Positions 36,401 to 44,087 of a stretch of 64,000 bases of DNA are shown in pieces (the first letter of the stretch is position 1; every line of letters begins with the position of its first letter). Origin of the DNA: HGM04593 sp045634305 (GTDB taxonomy: Bacteria > Bacteroidota > Bacteroidia > Bacteroidales > Bacteroidaceae); NCBI GenBank assembly GCA_045634305.1, contig JAZQZZ010000044.1:1-64000 (forward strand), read 5' to 3'. The position numbers and the translations under genes were made by a program. The notes under the pieces were generated by a model, which did not search any database, was not told the DNA's origin, and saw only the letters and a program-made list of their open reading frames with translations.

Positions 36401-36632
36401 TCGTACCAATTGCGGCATTATCTATATTCATAGCAGCCTCATAGAGTCCCTTCGAATATAGCGTAGAGCGCACCTTTTCACGAAGTTCCTTTGCTGCAGC
36501 CTCGGTAAAGGTTGTAAGAATAATCTGTTCAGCTTGACACTTGCCTTCTGAAACCATACGGGCAATCTCCTGTGTCAAACTATATGTCTTGCCACTACCG
36601 GCACCAGCGCTTACAAATTTTGTGTTCTTCAT
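33465..36632 (-). CDS. UvrD/Rep helicase with C-terminal RecB-type nuclease (AddA-like)
   Basis: The protein is 1,055 residues. Superfamily-1 helicase motifs occur in order: Walker A SAGAGSGKTYSL (about 8-19), Walker B DEFQDCSPLQ (about 350), WVGDIKQAIYGFRG, TYHKSKGLEWPCV and RLMYVGMTRPKEQL. The C-terminus carries a PD-(D/E)XK nuclease with GEIDLV, VLVDYKTYQG and QISLYEEAL. This is the AddA architecture, which resects double-strand DNA ends with AddB. The next gene, one base after its start on the other side, encodes the AddB-like partner upstream... that is, the nuclease gene precedes it in transcription order reversed: AddA (36,632) is followed upstream by AddB (36,634-39,327). It could be the housekeeping AddAB or a defence-associated variant; the accessory surroundings leave this open. 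Confidence 0.85.
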   Translation of the reverse strand: MKNTKFVSAGAGSGKTYSLTQEIARMVSEGKCQAEQIILTTFTEAAAKELREKVRSTLYSKGLYEAAMNIDNAAIGTIHSIAYQFVSRYWYLLGVSANVSIMDNEGSKFCISQSLASLPSEADMNLFDNVLNSFNVTKSINNRTVPDPDFWKKDLKNIIDKTVELCIDKEQLDEAREESKKLINEVMGSGNRFDIEDNRIKRLKKLAEDILTEDALPATNRNKIEPKMPAVRAYTGRATDAKPLASILGLASEIAALTNRTIKANYAAGMAFAAEIAEQVPYSVQVRDLVKSYIDTIFRLAIQWKSEYEEFKRKRCLLDFGDLLQKFDELLNNEEVVADIRSRYKVAFVDEFQDCSPLQVQSFERLSELMEQSVWVGDIKQAIYGFRGTNTELIQSVIGEVERGDDGNKLDRLKCCWRSNETIVNLVNNIFCEKVFNGQLPNKLIKLEMPERTENDPPKPQERELRYVHLDTKKSADDYQLIADLIAEQIDNGTYKANEIAVLFRDKYGVQGCAEALREREIAYNARFDNYTDDENSADDVSSFISAVVSFAAKGDNELSKAIIANRIEVGCSIPELIANRLQNIESEAKGKNWLSDLHIIGRIADIRKAIGNQSVSAAIETLVVELNLADLIKRIDPSVPAYNYCSALEAKATTYEGICANFGMSSTLVGFVDYLKQHPIEYPGDDNGVSVMTYHKSKGLEWPCVILCSLHKAPVVADKTFFGVLSYNTAKNTSLRLIPSAIKDICSSIMHRFEDNNFFQDIRCATINEAKRLMYVGMTRPKEQLVLTTLKPRGKDSKNNPAQWLLDIGCESIESHANATKIEWGGSVWNHSIVNYVAPDENDVKSEKVTSFDVLKLPTERSTFDNKFISPSKVESATDIYNTKLIANFAERMQIRAVDGKDNTIGNFIHHVMCLWNGDEKLIEDLAAEYGVQVDAKNVASSVNKFMSWMKETYGEATGIYKEMPFSFVNDKGQTINGEIDLVYSTAQGDVLVDYKTYQGALSDITDKDSDFSASKYNGQISLYEEALKLKGSSIRARIICYMSLGAIVSFENK

Positions 36633-36633
36633 A

Positions 36634-39327
36634 CTATTTCAAATTCTTATAACCTTTATCAAATTTATCCTCGCTGTATTTTTTGTTGTATACAGATAAT
36701 GGGAACAGACCTTTATTGGCTTCTTGTTCGCCATATTCTCCGGTGCCAGCATCACAGCCCTCCACGCGTTCAATCTTACCGGCCTTGAGTTGCTCCCAAC
36801 GCATTCGGTAACTATTAGCAGCCTCGTTCATAACATTGACATTTTTACGCTCGGTCTTTATTCCAATTATGTCCTGGTTGTCTGGCAGGATAAACTCATC
36901 TGCCGTAAGGATGGTGACATCGGGTAGCAAAACATAGGCTACACGAACATTGGTATTCTTGCCGAACTCTTGCTTTGCCATATGACGATAGAACTCCAAT
37001 TGCAGCGTGTGATTATTTTCTATGAGTTCTTTATAGAATTTGTGGCTTTGGCTGTACTTAAAGTCGAAGATAACCTTGCCTCCATTATCATCTTCAAGCA
37101 GCATATCTGCACGAGAGCCAAGTGTTACATTGTCACCGGCCTCTGCCCATTGGGCTTGATTAAAATCATACTCACAAGACTTTACGGTCAAGCCGTTGTC
37201 GATGATAACTTTAGCCAACCTGTCTAATGCCTCTTGCATCTTACTTTTTAGGCGTCGTAAATCAATTGCGTACTCTGGCAATCGGAGCAACAATCCCTTC
37301 TCGTTTACCGACTCCTCGAAGATAGTCTCGTACTTCGTCTCGAAGTAGTCGCGAGCCTCTTTGATAGACTTGCCATCGAATACTTTCTCGATAATCAAGT
37401 GAGCCACATTGCCAAGCGTTCTATTCAAGTCTTGAGCCGATGGCATAGATTGGTCGTCAAGCTTAGCACATCTCTCACACACATAGGTAAATGGGTGTTG
37501 TATCAGTTGGCTAAGGCTTGAATAACTCTCGGCTTGCTTTGCATAGTCCTCGTAACGCTCGTGACGTTCCTTAAGCTTAACCAGCTCACCAAGTTCAACC
37601 AAGATTGGATTTCCGTTTTGATTGATTACCTGGCGGTCTGTAGTCGTGTACTCATCCGATAGAGACTTGTGTTGTACGATACTTTTCAGTCCACCCTCAA
37701 TACGCTCATTGAGTTGCAATACGAGTGGATGGCGAGCAACCTTTTCGCCGTTGCACTTTTCAGCCTCGATGATAGTAAGGCTTCTGGCGTTGAGCAGAAG
37801 TCGTTGCATAGCAGTCTGGTTTATCAGAGTGTGCTGAGCACGACTATATGGCATTGCACCTGCAACCTCCACCTCTGAATACTCTGCATCGTTGAGTATC
37901 TCAAACGGGTATACGACAACTCCACTATCTTCGGCAGGAAACCAAACAACACTCTCTGCTATGTCGTGAAGATCTCCCATTGTAGCAATGGTTGTATGAC
38001 TGCACACCTCTGCGTCATATTGAGTGTATGCGCTTGGCTGTGCAATATTTTTGCACCACAACTGCAAATCAAGGAAACTAAACTCGGCTGGAGTCTGTTC
38101 AAGCATCTTGATCAATGTTGTGCAGTAACTCTCAATAGAGGCTATCTGCTCTCTCACAATATCGTTGTAAGGGAAGTCCTCCATTGAGAGCAACGAGGTT
38201 GCCCACTTGCGAAGGTTGCCATTGAAGGCTTTGACCTTCTCGACATCAATATCATCACTCTGAGGAATAGGTAGGAAAATGTCAACCTGCTTTGCGAACT
38301 TCTTCTGCTCTTTCTCGTCCTCATATGAAGCAATATAATCACTCATTGCCTTGTTCCACTCAGCATTGTTAATTCCCCCTGACTCAGTCAATGCGTTACA
38401 CAAAGCTTTTCTTAAACCTCTATCAATTGGGTTAATCGGCAGGTTCAACCACTCGATTATACGATGGATGTTGAGTGGATACTCAAACAAACCGTTACCG
38501 AGCATAAACAACTGAACAACCTGTGGAGAGCCTGCTGCCATAGACGAGCCAATAGTTGGCTTACCGAGCAGGCGTAAAGTGTTGTCAAAACGCTTTGGCT
38601 TTGAGCAGAAATAGACTGCTGAATTGTCAATAGGCTCTGTCGCAACATATCGAAGTGCATCGTCTTCGTTGGTAAACGATATGTAGCGGAAAGTATCGTC
38701 GTTATTATCAAGGACAACCTTGTCTTTTGCCTGTGTAATGATAGCCTCTTGAATCTTTCCAAGATTTCCTTCAGCGCAAGGCTTGTTTTCCGCACAATAC
38801 TCAACCTCAACGCCAAACTCCTGCTGCTTTGCAAGGATGTAGGCGATATGTGGTTTTACCTCCTGCTCGTTACAGGTTACAACAACCTTAACCCCTTCGG
38901 ATAGAATTCTACCAGCAGATGCAAGCTGGATAAGGGTATACCAGTAGTCAGCTTCACCCATAGGCATATTCTCTGGTTCAATATCGCGAAGAAGTGAGAG
39001 CTTAATGCTACTGCCACTATATGACTTCACATCCCACCCTACTTCAACAAGCGCATCTCTCCAAGCAAGTATAGTTCGGCTCATACCTGCAGAGTCTGTC
39101 TTAAATGACTCGTAGAATGGCGACGATGCATCTACCTTACCCTGCATACAAGCGTGATAATAGGCAATGCGTTCCTCGTTAGCGACAGGACGATATGGCA
39201 CACCTGCATAAAACAAAAGTCTCTGTAATAGTTGTACATCTCCACAATAAATATTGCCGAACTCCACATCGCTTGCTGCTTTTCGATATGGTGAAGATGA
39301 ATAGGCTGGGTTGTAATAAAGAGTCAT
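36634..39327 (-). CDS. AddB-like PD-(D/E)XK nuclease subunit
   Basis: The 897-residue protein lacks a Walker A motif at its N-terminus but has the inactive-helicase-like middle of AddB/RexB proteins. Its C-terminal RecB-family nuclease domain shows SLSQLIQHPFTYVCERC, RTLGNVAHLIIEKVF (His), SRADMLLED (Asp), KVIFDFKYSQ (D-x-K) and LQLEFYRHM (Gln-Tyr region). The gene ends one base before the AddA-like gene begins, so the two form a translationally coupled pair transcribed AddB then AddA. They should form a heterodimeric helicase-nuclease for DNA-end processing. The iron-sulfur cysteines of classical AddB are not evident to me. Confidence 0.78.
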   Translation of the reverse strand: MTLYYNPAYSSSPYRKAASDVEFGNIYCGDVQLLQRLLFYAGVPYRPVANEERIAYYHACMQGKVDASSPFYESFKTDSAGMSRTILAWRDALVEVGWDVKSYSGSSIKLSLLRDIEPENMPMGEADYWYTLIQLASAGRILSEGVKVVVTCNEQEVKPHIAYILAKQQEFGVEVEYCAENKPCAEGNLGKIQEAIITQAKDKVVLDNNDDTFRYISFTNEDDALRYVATEPIDNSAVYFCSKPKRFDNTLRLLGKPTIGSSMAAGSPQVVQLFMLGNGLFEYPLNIHRIIEWLNLPINPIDRGLRKALCNALTESGGINNAEWNKAMSDYIASYEDEKEQKKFAKQVDIFLPIPQSDDIDVEKVKAFNGNLRKWATSLLSMEDFPYNDIVREQIASIESYCTTLIKMLEQTPAEFSFLDLQLWCKNIAQPSAYTQYDAEVCSHTTIATMGDLHDIAESVVWFPAEDSGVVVYPFEILNDAEYSEVEVAGAMPYSRAQHTLINQTAMQRLLLNARSLTIIEAEKCNGEKVARHPLVLQLNERIEGGLKSIVQHKSLSDEYTTTDRQVINQNGNPILVELGELVKLKERHERYEDYAKQAESYSSLSQLIQHPFTYVCERCAKLDDQSMPSAQDLNRTLGNVAHLIIEKVFDGKSIKEARDYFETKYETIFEESVNEKGLLLRLPEYAIDLRRLKSKMQEALDRLAKVIIDNGLTVKSCEYDFNQAQWAEAGDNVTLGSRADMLLEDDNGGKVIFDFKYSQSHKFYKELIENNHTLQLEFYRHMAKQEFGKNTNVRVAYVLLPDVTILTADEFILPDNQDIIGIKTERKNVNVMNEAANSYRMRWEQLKAGKIERVEGCDAGTGEYGEQEANKGLFPLSVYNKKYSEDKFDKGYKNLK

Positions 39328-39389
39328 ATTGTTTGTTTTTTAATTTTCCAGGATTGTAAGGAAGAAACTATTCATATGCATAGTGAAGT

Positions 39390-40601
39390 CTAGCATTCTA
39401 GCTTTGTTTTTGTTTTCTTTTCGGGTGCGAGTTCTACAATTTTGTCGTGCAACTCTTCGGGGAGACGTTCCTTGTAATAGTCGGCTTTCTTGGCTGGAAC
39501 ATAGATTGCTGTGAGCGCTGTGCAGTCATCAAAAGCACATTCATCAATCTTCGTTACCGACCCGAGGAAAGTGATGCTCTCAAGCGAGCAGCTGTAGAAA
39601 GCACACTCGCCAATCTCTGTTACCGACTCGGGAATTACAATACTCACAAGCGAATTACAACAAACACCGAAAGCGTTATCTCCAATCACCGTTACCGATT
39701 CGGGAATAATTGTTGATTTGCAGCCACAAATAAGAGTGTTAGTTTTTGTTTCGATTATAGCATTACAACACTCTCGAGAATCATACACAGGATTACCCTC
39801 TGCCACAACAATACTTTTGAGCGAGGTGCAACCGATAAAGGCTGAATCTCCAATACTTGTTACCGACTCGGGAATAGTGACACTCTTAAGCGAGGGGCAA
39901 CCGATAAAGGCTGAATCTCCAATACTTGTTACTGACTCAGAAATAGTGATACTCTCGAGCGAAGAGCAATCATAGAAAGCGGCATCTCCAATATCCCTTA
40001 CAGACTCAGGAATTATAATACTCTTGAGCGAGGAACAACCATAGAAAGCACCCTCTCCAATCTTCGTTACTAACTCAGGAACTATAATACTCTTGAGCGA
40101 GGAACAACCATAGAAAGCATACTCTCCAATCTTCGTTACTAACTCAGGAACTATAATACTCTTAAGTGAGGTACAGCCATAGAAAGCACCCTTTCCAATC
40201 TCATTTACTGACTCAGGAACTATAATACTCTTAAGTGAGGTACAGCCATAGAAAGCGTCATCTCCAATTTTCCTTACAGACTCAGGAATTATAATACTCT
40301 TAAGTGAGGTACATTCTAAGAAAGCCCCTCTCCTAATCGCCCATACGCTAGTAGGCATCTCAATGCTCTCAAGTGATGAACAAGCGCAGAAAGCCCCCTC
40401 TCCAATCTCCTCTACTGACTCAGGAATAGTGATACTCTTGAGTGAGATGCAGCCTCCGAAGGCATGCCATCCAATCACCTTTACCGACTCGGGAATAGTT
40501 ACACTCTTAAGCAAGGTGCAACCTGCAAAAGCATACGACCCAATCTCGGTTGTTCCTTCGGGAATGATGGCTACACCATCCTTAATCTCAAATTTTGCCA
40601 T
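39390..40601 (-). CDS. BspA-type leucine-rich repeat protein without signal peptide
   Basis: The 403-residue protein is almost wholly made of about sixteen 23-residue repeats of the form LKSITIPESVxxIGxxAFxGC (LRR_5, Treponema/BspA type). BspA proteins are usually surface adhesins, but here the N-terminus (MAKFEIKDGVAIIPEGTTEIG) is a repeat cap and no signal peptide, anchor or transmembrane segment is seen, so a cytoplasmic protein is predicted. The repeats are near-identical at DNA level in the middle (about 39,980-40,320), which suggests recent expansion or contraction. It may be a protein-binding scaffold. Confidence 0.85.
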   Translation of the reverse strand: MAKFEIKDGVAIIPEGTTEIGSYAFAGCTLLKSVTIPESVKVIGWHAFGGCISLKSITIPESVEEIGEGAFCACSSLESIEMPTSVWAIRRGAFLECTSLKSIIIPESVRKIGDDAFYGCTSLKSIIVPESVNEIGKGAFYGCTSLKSIIVPELVTKIGEYAFYGCSSLKSIIVPELVTKIGEGAFYGCSSLKSIIIPESVRDIGDAAFYDCSSLESITISESVTSIGDSAFIGCPSLKSVTIPESVTSIGDSAFIGCTSLKSIVVAEGNPVYDSRECCNAIIETKTNTLICGCKSTIIPESVTVIGDNAFGVCCNSLVSIVIPESVTEIGECAFYSCSLESITFLGSVTKIDECAFDDCTALTAIYVPAKKADYYKERLPEELHDKIVELAPEKKTKTKLEC

Positions 40602-40721
40602 AATATTACTAGTATAATTATATATGTTTTTACATATGGTAAAAATAGTAAAAAAAAATTACCCTCCAAAATCGGGAGCTATAAAGCATCCTTCAAAGAG
40701 TGGTTGTGCGCGACACCCCTT

Positions 40722-41120
40722 TTACATTAAAATTTGATCCAGATGTCGTTTCGCTTTTTTCAATTGAACTGATAGATACTCATAATCTTTATCGTACCAC
40801 TCTTTTGGACCTTCTTCTTCAAGTACGCTATCAATCCTACTAAAATGCCATGAAAATGCATTAAAGCAATTGTCGGTTTCTTCAATATTATCAACAATGT
40901 CCTTGTTCTGTGGGTCATTCCAGAAACTATCATCAAAAAATATAGGCTCCAATTGCTCAGATAGTTTGTCAATCCGCTCCACGATGTCTCTTAATTCATA
41001 TAGCAGGGCAAAACTATCCTCCCAAATAATCGGGCAGAACTCCAAGCTGTCCACCTTCTCGATTATCGCATCCAGCTCTTGAGCTACCTGCTTAACTAGT
41101 TCTAAATGATTTACTGACAT
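40722..41120 (-). CDS. Hypothetical helical acidic protein
   Basis: The 132-residue protein is predicted to be all-helical and acidic (ELVKQVAQELDAIIEKVDSL, LLYELRDIVERIDKLSEQLEP), with no signal peptide. Its C-terminus (EWYDKDYEYLSVQLKKAKRHLDQIL) resembles the small frame at 33,227-33,376. The helical-bundle look is reminiscent of immunity or antitoxin proteins, but nothing specific is recognised. The 166 bases between it and the small membrane-protein gene hold nothing I can support. Confidence 0.55.
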   Translation of the reverse strand: MSVNHLELVKQVAQELDAIIEKVDSLEFCPIIWEDSFALLYELRDIVERIDKLSEQLEPIFFDDSFWNDPQNKDIVDNIEETDNCFNAFSWHFSRIDSVLEEEGPKEWYDKDYEYLSVQLKKAKRHLDQILM

Positions 41121-41286
41121 AACTATTGGGGATTTATGTTAATAGTTTACTATCAAATTTTCATTTATAGTTCTTTATGTTTTGCACGAGAATCTTAACA
41201 AATCGGTAAGGTAGAGATTACAGAGAATAGCTTTGAATTATAATCCATATTTATATTTTTAGAGTGTAAAAAACAATAAAACTTCG

Positions 41287-41460
41287 CTAGTCTTTCTTTT
41301 TTCCTCTCAAAAGTAACCCAATGAACTGAAATGGCAGTGTCAGGCAATAGCCCATAAATCCAAGAAGTGCCACTATATCAATACAAGCAGACCTAATAGC
41401 CGCCGCAAACCCAAAGTTCTCATACATCCATTTGATGCGCTCTATGTTTAACATAGGCAT
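41287..41460 (-). CDS. Small membrane protein, 57 residues
   Basis: The frame runs from ATG 41460 to TAG at 41,287-41,289. It reads MPMLNIERIKWMYENFG, then a hydrophobic stretch (AAAIRSACIDIVALLGFMGY, CLTLPFQFIGLLL) and a basic end RGKKKD. One or two membrane helices with a positive C-terminus are predicted. It starts 11 bases after the stop of the preceding gene in the same operon-like run, which supports reality. Its function is unknown; small membrane proteins in such loci can be toxins or effectors. Confidence 0.6.
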   Translation of the reverse strand: MPMLNIERIKWMYENFGFAAAIRSACIDIVALLGFMGYCLTLPFQFIGLLLRGKKKD

Positions 41461-41471
41461 AATGTTGTTAA

Positions 41472-41792
41472 TTAGATAAGGTCCATAAATTCGTACGGAA
41501 TATTAACCTCGTGCTCAAAGTCCAACTTATCTACTTCAGGCTTTCCGCAAGACCTAAGATACTCGTTATAAGTCTCAAGCGTTGCTTTGTAACACGCCTT
41601 ATCCAGGATATCGTAAATATCGGGATATGTCTCTTTTAGACATAACCGTTCCACGTCAAGATAGCCAGCATACATAATTAACCTTATGAGATTGCCGGCT
41701 TGCTCATCGTCAAGCTCAACCTCCCCACACCACTCATCCGACCAATCCTGATCTTCGAGGTACAATTCACCGTATACAGTCAATTTTCTCAT
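41472..41792 (-). CDS. Hypothetical 106-residue protein of the ART-NADAR locus
   Basis: ATG 41792 gives MRKLTVYGELYLEDQDWSD followed by EVELDDEQAGNLIRLIMYAG and helices to the C-terminus. It is acidic and soluble. Its layout (short N-terminal strand, an E-V-E-L/V-D-E strand-turn, then helices) resembles the first half of the acidic protein at 44,088-44,699 (VIEVEVNDEVLKALRGFG), so the two may be distant relatives, each downstream of an ART-NADAR pair. The longer frame to 41837 overlaps the kinase stub and is not used. Function is unknown. Confidence 0.6.
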   Translation of the reverse strand: MRKLTVYGELYLEDQDWSDEWCGEVELDDEQAGNLIRLIMYAGYLDVERLCLKETYPDIYDILDKACYKATLETYNEYLRSCGKPEVDKLDFEHEVNIPYEFMDLI

Positions 41793-41811
41793 AGCTATTT
41801 GTCGTTTTTTA

Positions 41812-41904
41812 TTATAGTTTACCCACAACAAAACCATTGGGATAGTCGCGGGTTACAATGGTATCAAGAGCAAAGTTTCCACTAAGCAAGCATTTCTTCT
41901 TCAT
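41812..41904 (-). pseudogene. 30-codon stub of a PfkB-family kinase gene
   Basis: From ATG 41904 the frame reads MKKKCLLSGNFALDTIVTRD and continues through YPNGFVVGK, then stops at TAA 41,812. The first 29 residues equal the start of the intact kinase at 43,129-44,067 except for two changes (R4K, G8S), while 14 of the 29 codons differ synonymously. The rest of the kinase is absent and the next gene begins 20 bases later. The ATG overlaps the NADAR stop codon (ATGA at 41,901-41,904). This is a truncated paralog, or possibly a retained short peptide. Confidence 0.9.
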
Positions 41905-42524
41905 AATATCATTTTATTATATTCTTTCAATACAGATATAAACTCAAAAGCATCATCAGGCAAGATGTATTCCAAGCTTCCATGCTCACGCAGTTCCATA
42001 AGCAATCTACCAAGCAGATTGGGACCCACATATTCTTCTCCGATAAGTTTTACGCCCCAGGCATCAGCATTTTTCTTTGGGAAACTACTTTGGTCTTCAA
42101 CAATGTAGTACCCCTCACTCTTTTTCAACATCATGCGGAACTCCTCACATTGCTCATGTTTTGTTTGTAGGCAGAACTTCATCGCATCAACAACCATTTC
42201 TCCCCAATCTTCACGTCGATACTCTTTTTCATAGCTTTTTACAGTCCGCTTTATCTGGTGGCACACCTTTCTATTATTAGTAATGCCTTGAGTAATACGT
42301 CCTATAATGTCTGCATTTTTAAATTTCATAAGTTGAAAGAGTTCTTCGCTACTTTTAAAAGTGACATCATCAACAAGGAGCGGAGTTTTTGCAAAATTGC
42401 AGAATACTCCCCATTCGTCATCAATCTTATGAATGGTTATACATTTCGAGGCAGGATAACTCTGTACACCATAGTATTGAGGATAAAACTCTTTTATAAA
42501 ATGTGTAATGCTATAGAAACTCAT
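41901..42524 (-). CDS. NADAR-family (YbiA-like) ADP-ribose-processing protein, copy 1
   Basis: The 207-residue protein matches the NADAR pattern known from E. coli YbiA: EWGVFCNFAKTPLLVDD (37-53), SSEELFQLMKF (58-68) and AWGVKLIGEEYVGPNLLG with RLLMELRE (155-180). Some NADAR domains remove ADP-ribose from guanine bases and act as antitoxins of ADP-ribosyltransferase toxins. An extra N-terminal segment (FIKEFYPQYYGVQSYPASKC) is shared with copy 2. Its ATG overlaps the stop of the transferase gene (ATGA), which implies coupled synthesis as toxin-antitoxin or effector-eraser. The enzymatic role is inferred from family membership. Confidence 0.78.
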   Translation of the reverse strand: MSFYSITHFIKEFYPQYYGVQSYPASKCITIHKIDDEWGVFCNFAKTPLLVDDVTFKSSEELFQLMKFKNADIIGRITQGITNNRKVCHQIKRTVKSYEKEYRREDWGEMVVDAMKFCLQTKHEQCEEFRMMLKKSEGYYIVEDQSSFPKKNADAWGVKLIGEEYVGPNLLGRLLMELREHGSLEYILPDDAFEFISVLKEYNKMIL

Positions 42525-43117
42525 AATACAACCTCCCTTTGCGAGCCGGGAATCAATTTATTCTTTTCGTCAATATCGACCTGCTCTATTTTCAGAATCC
42601 TTATCTTTTTCTCATTGAGCACAGCACGGTTGGTATCACCGTCGGGCTTTGTTTGGGATTGTGGCCACACAAGATAGTCCACACCAATCTCGTCGAGGAA
42701 CTTAGATGCTGCATTTTCGGCTGCCGCATCGGCTTTGCCCATCATCTTTTTCACCGTTCCGCGCTGACATGTCAACAGGTTGCCAAGGTATTTGCGGAAC
42801 AGTTTGCCAACCGCCTTCACCTCGTCGGGTACAGCCTCGCCAATAGCCTTTTCACACCTTTCAACTACAGACATGCTAACCGGCTTACATGAAAACAGAT
42901 GGTTGTCGTCCTTTATTTCCGGAACTTCGACCGTGTAGACATAGATTTCATTGCAGCCGTTTGCCTTGGCTGCCTTGGCTGCATAAAGCGCGGCAGTTGC
43001 ATAGCTCGATGTCACATATATGCCTTGACCGAACTTTGACTTACCCTCGCCTGTTCCCAAGAACGAGAGAGAGAACTCCTTGAACAAACGGCAAGTTCCA
43101 TGATAGAATTTTTCCAT
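42521..43117 (-). CDS. PARP-like ADP-ribosyltransferase, copy 1 (putative toxin)
   Basis: The 198-residue protein opens with FYHGTCRLFKEF (H6), then KFGQGIYVTSSYATAALYA (Y34), the His and Tyr positions of the PARP/diphtheria-type ADP-ribosyltransferase fold. A conserved end block DYLVWPQSQTKPDG (148-160) and N163 with AVLN lies where the third catalytic residue is expected, but a Glu is not obvious. No signal peptide is seen. It starts 11 bases after the kinase gene stop and is coupled by ATGA to the NADAR gene. It is not like DarT. The target (protein, DNA, RNA or small molecule) is unknown. Confidence 0.7.
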   Translation of the reverse strand: MEKFYHGTCRLFKEFSLSFLGTGEGKSKFGQGIYVTSSYATAALYAAKAAKANGCNEIYVYTVEVPEIKDDNHLFSCKPVSMSVVERCEKAIGEAVPDEVKAVGKLFRKYLGNLLTCQRGTVKKMMGKADAAAENAASKFLDEIGVDYLVWPQSQTKPDGDTNRAVLNEKKIRILKIEQVDIDEKNKLIPGSQREVVL

Positions 43118-43128
43118 AATATATTACT

Positions 43129-44067
43129 TTATAGTTTATTTTGTGCATCAATCATCCCTTTGCTACCCATGTAGGAGACTGAACGTGATGCTGTACTGCA
43201 AGCAATCTCCAGGCACTCGCGAACAGAGTCCACGGTCATCAGCGCGACAGAGAGCATATCCTTCTCACACAAACAGGCAATGAACTGGCTTGTTGTCCAA
43301 TCGCCGGCACCCTCCCAGTCCACGACATTATCATTGGGGACAGGGGAAACCTTTACCCATCCCTGTCCGCAGAGATTGAACTCAAGCCCCTCAGCACCCA
43401 TTGTGCGGATAAAGAGTTTGTCACTATTATTGGCAACGAAATCCAGGTCGCTCACCTTCTCGTGGCTGAACTTTATGATATCGCTAACCTCTACAGCTTT
43501 AAGGAACTTTGCCTTTTCGGCATCGCTCTCGGGCTCAAAATAGACCAGAGTCCCTTTTCTACGCAGTTCACTTGCCAGATAGCGCAAGCCGGCCTCTGCT
43601 GCATCAAAGAAGAAAACATCGGGGGTAAAGTCAAGCTTTTCAATAAATGCCGGAGCCTCATCGCGAACGCGCAGGAAGCGGCGTCTTGGGAAACGGCTAC
43701 CGGGAGATGTTGCCCTGAACGAGGCCGTGTGCTCGCCCGTCATCTTGTCGCGTTTGTGAGTACAGCGCAGGAGTGTCGTCCCGCCTGCAGCACTATTCTC
43801 TACAAAACGGACATCGGCACCATATCTACGCAAATCATCCTTGATTTTCAATCCTTGTTCCGACAGGTCGAGGTGAGCAATCGGGAAAGACTCAACACCA
43901 AGATATGGGAGTATGGCAGCTACATTTCCGCAAGTATTTCCAACGCACTCTGTTACAATTGTCTCGGTAAACTTGTTGGTTTTACCAACGACAAACCCGT
44001 TAGGGTAGTCACGCGTCACGATGGTATCGAGAGCAAAATTTCCGCCCAACAAACATCTCTTCTTCAT
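43129..44067 (-). CDS. PfkB/ribokinase-family carbohydrate or nucleoside kinase
   Basis: The 312-residue protein has the PfkB fold. The N-terminal GGNFALDTIV strand and GNTCGNVAAILPYLGV substrate region are present, and the C-terminal anion-hole/catalytic motif is DWEGAGDWTTSQFI (about 246-259), with the catalytic Asp of GAGD. Family members phosphorylate sugars or nucleosides with ATP. Its position between two ART-NADAR pairs, and the kinase stub after copy 1, suggest it belongs to the system, perhaps phosphorylating a ribose or nucleoside product or the modified target. Substrate is not predictable; FVVGKTNKF and the basic loop SRFPRRRFLR are noteworthy. Confidence 0.82.
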   Translation of the reverse strand: MKKRCLLGGNFALDTIVTRDYPNGFVVGKTNKFTETIVTECVGNTCGNVAAILPYLGVESFPIAHLDLSEQGLKIKDDLRRYGADVRFVENSAAGGTTLLRCTHKRDKMTGEHTASFRATSPGSRFPRRRFLRVRDEAPAFIEKLDFTPDVFFFDAAEAGLRYLASELRRKGTLVYFEPESDAEKAKFLKAVEVSDIIKFSHEKVSDLDFVANNSDKLFIRTMGAEGLEFNLCGQGWVKVSPVPNDNVVDWEGAGDWTTSQFIACLCEKDMLSVALMTVDSVRECLEIACSTASRSVSYMGSKGMIDAQNKL

Positions 44068-44087
44068 GATTTTCCGTTTTTTATGGT

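Noticed and set aside
39600..40560. Regularly spaced near-identical DNA repeats resembling an array
   Set aside because: They are in-frame leucine-rich repeats of a coding gene with 69-base periodicity, not a CRISPR array; no spacers of unrelated sequence.
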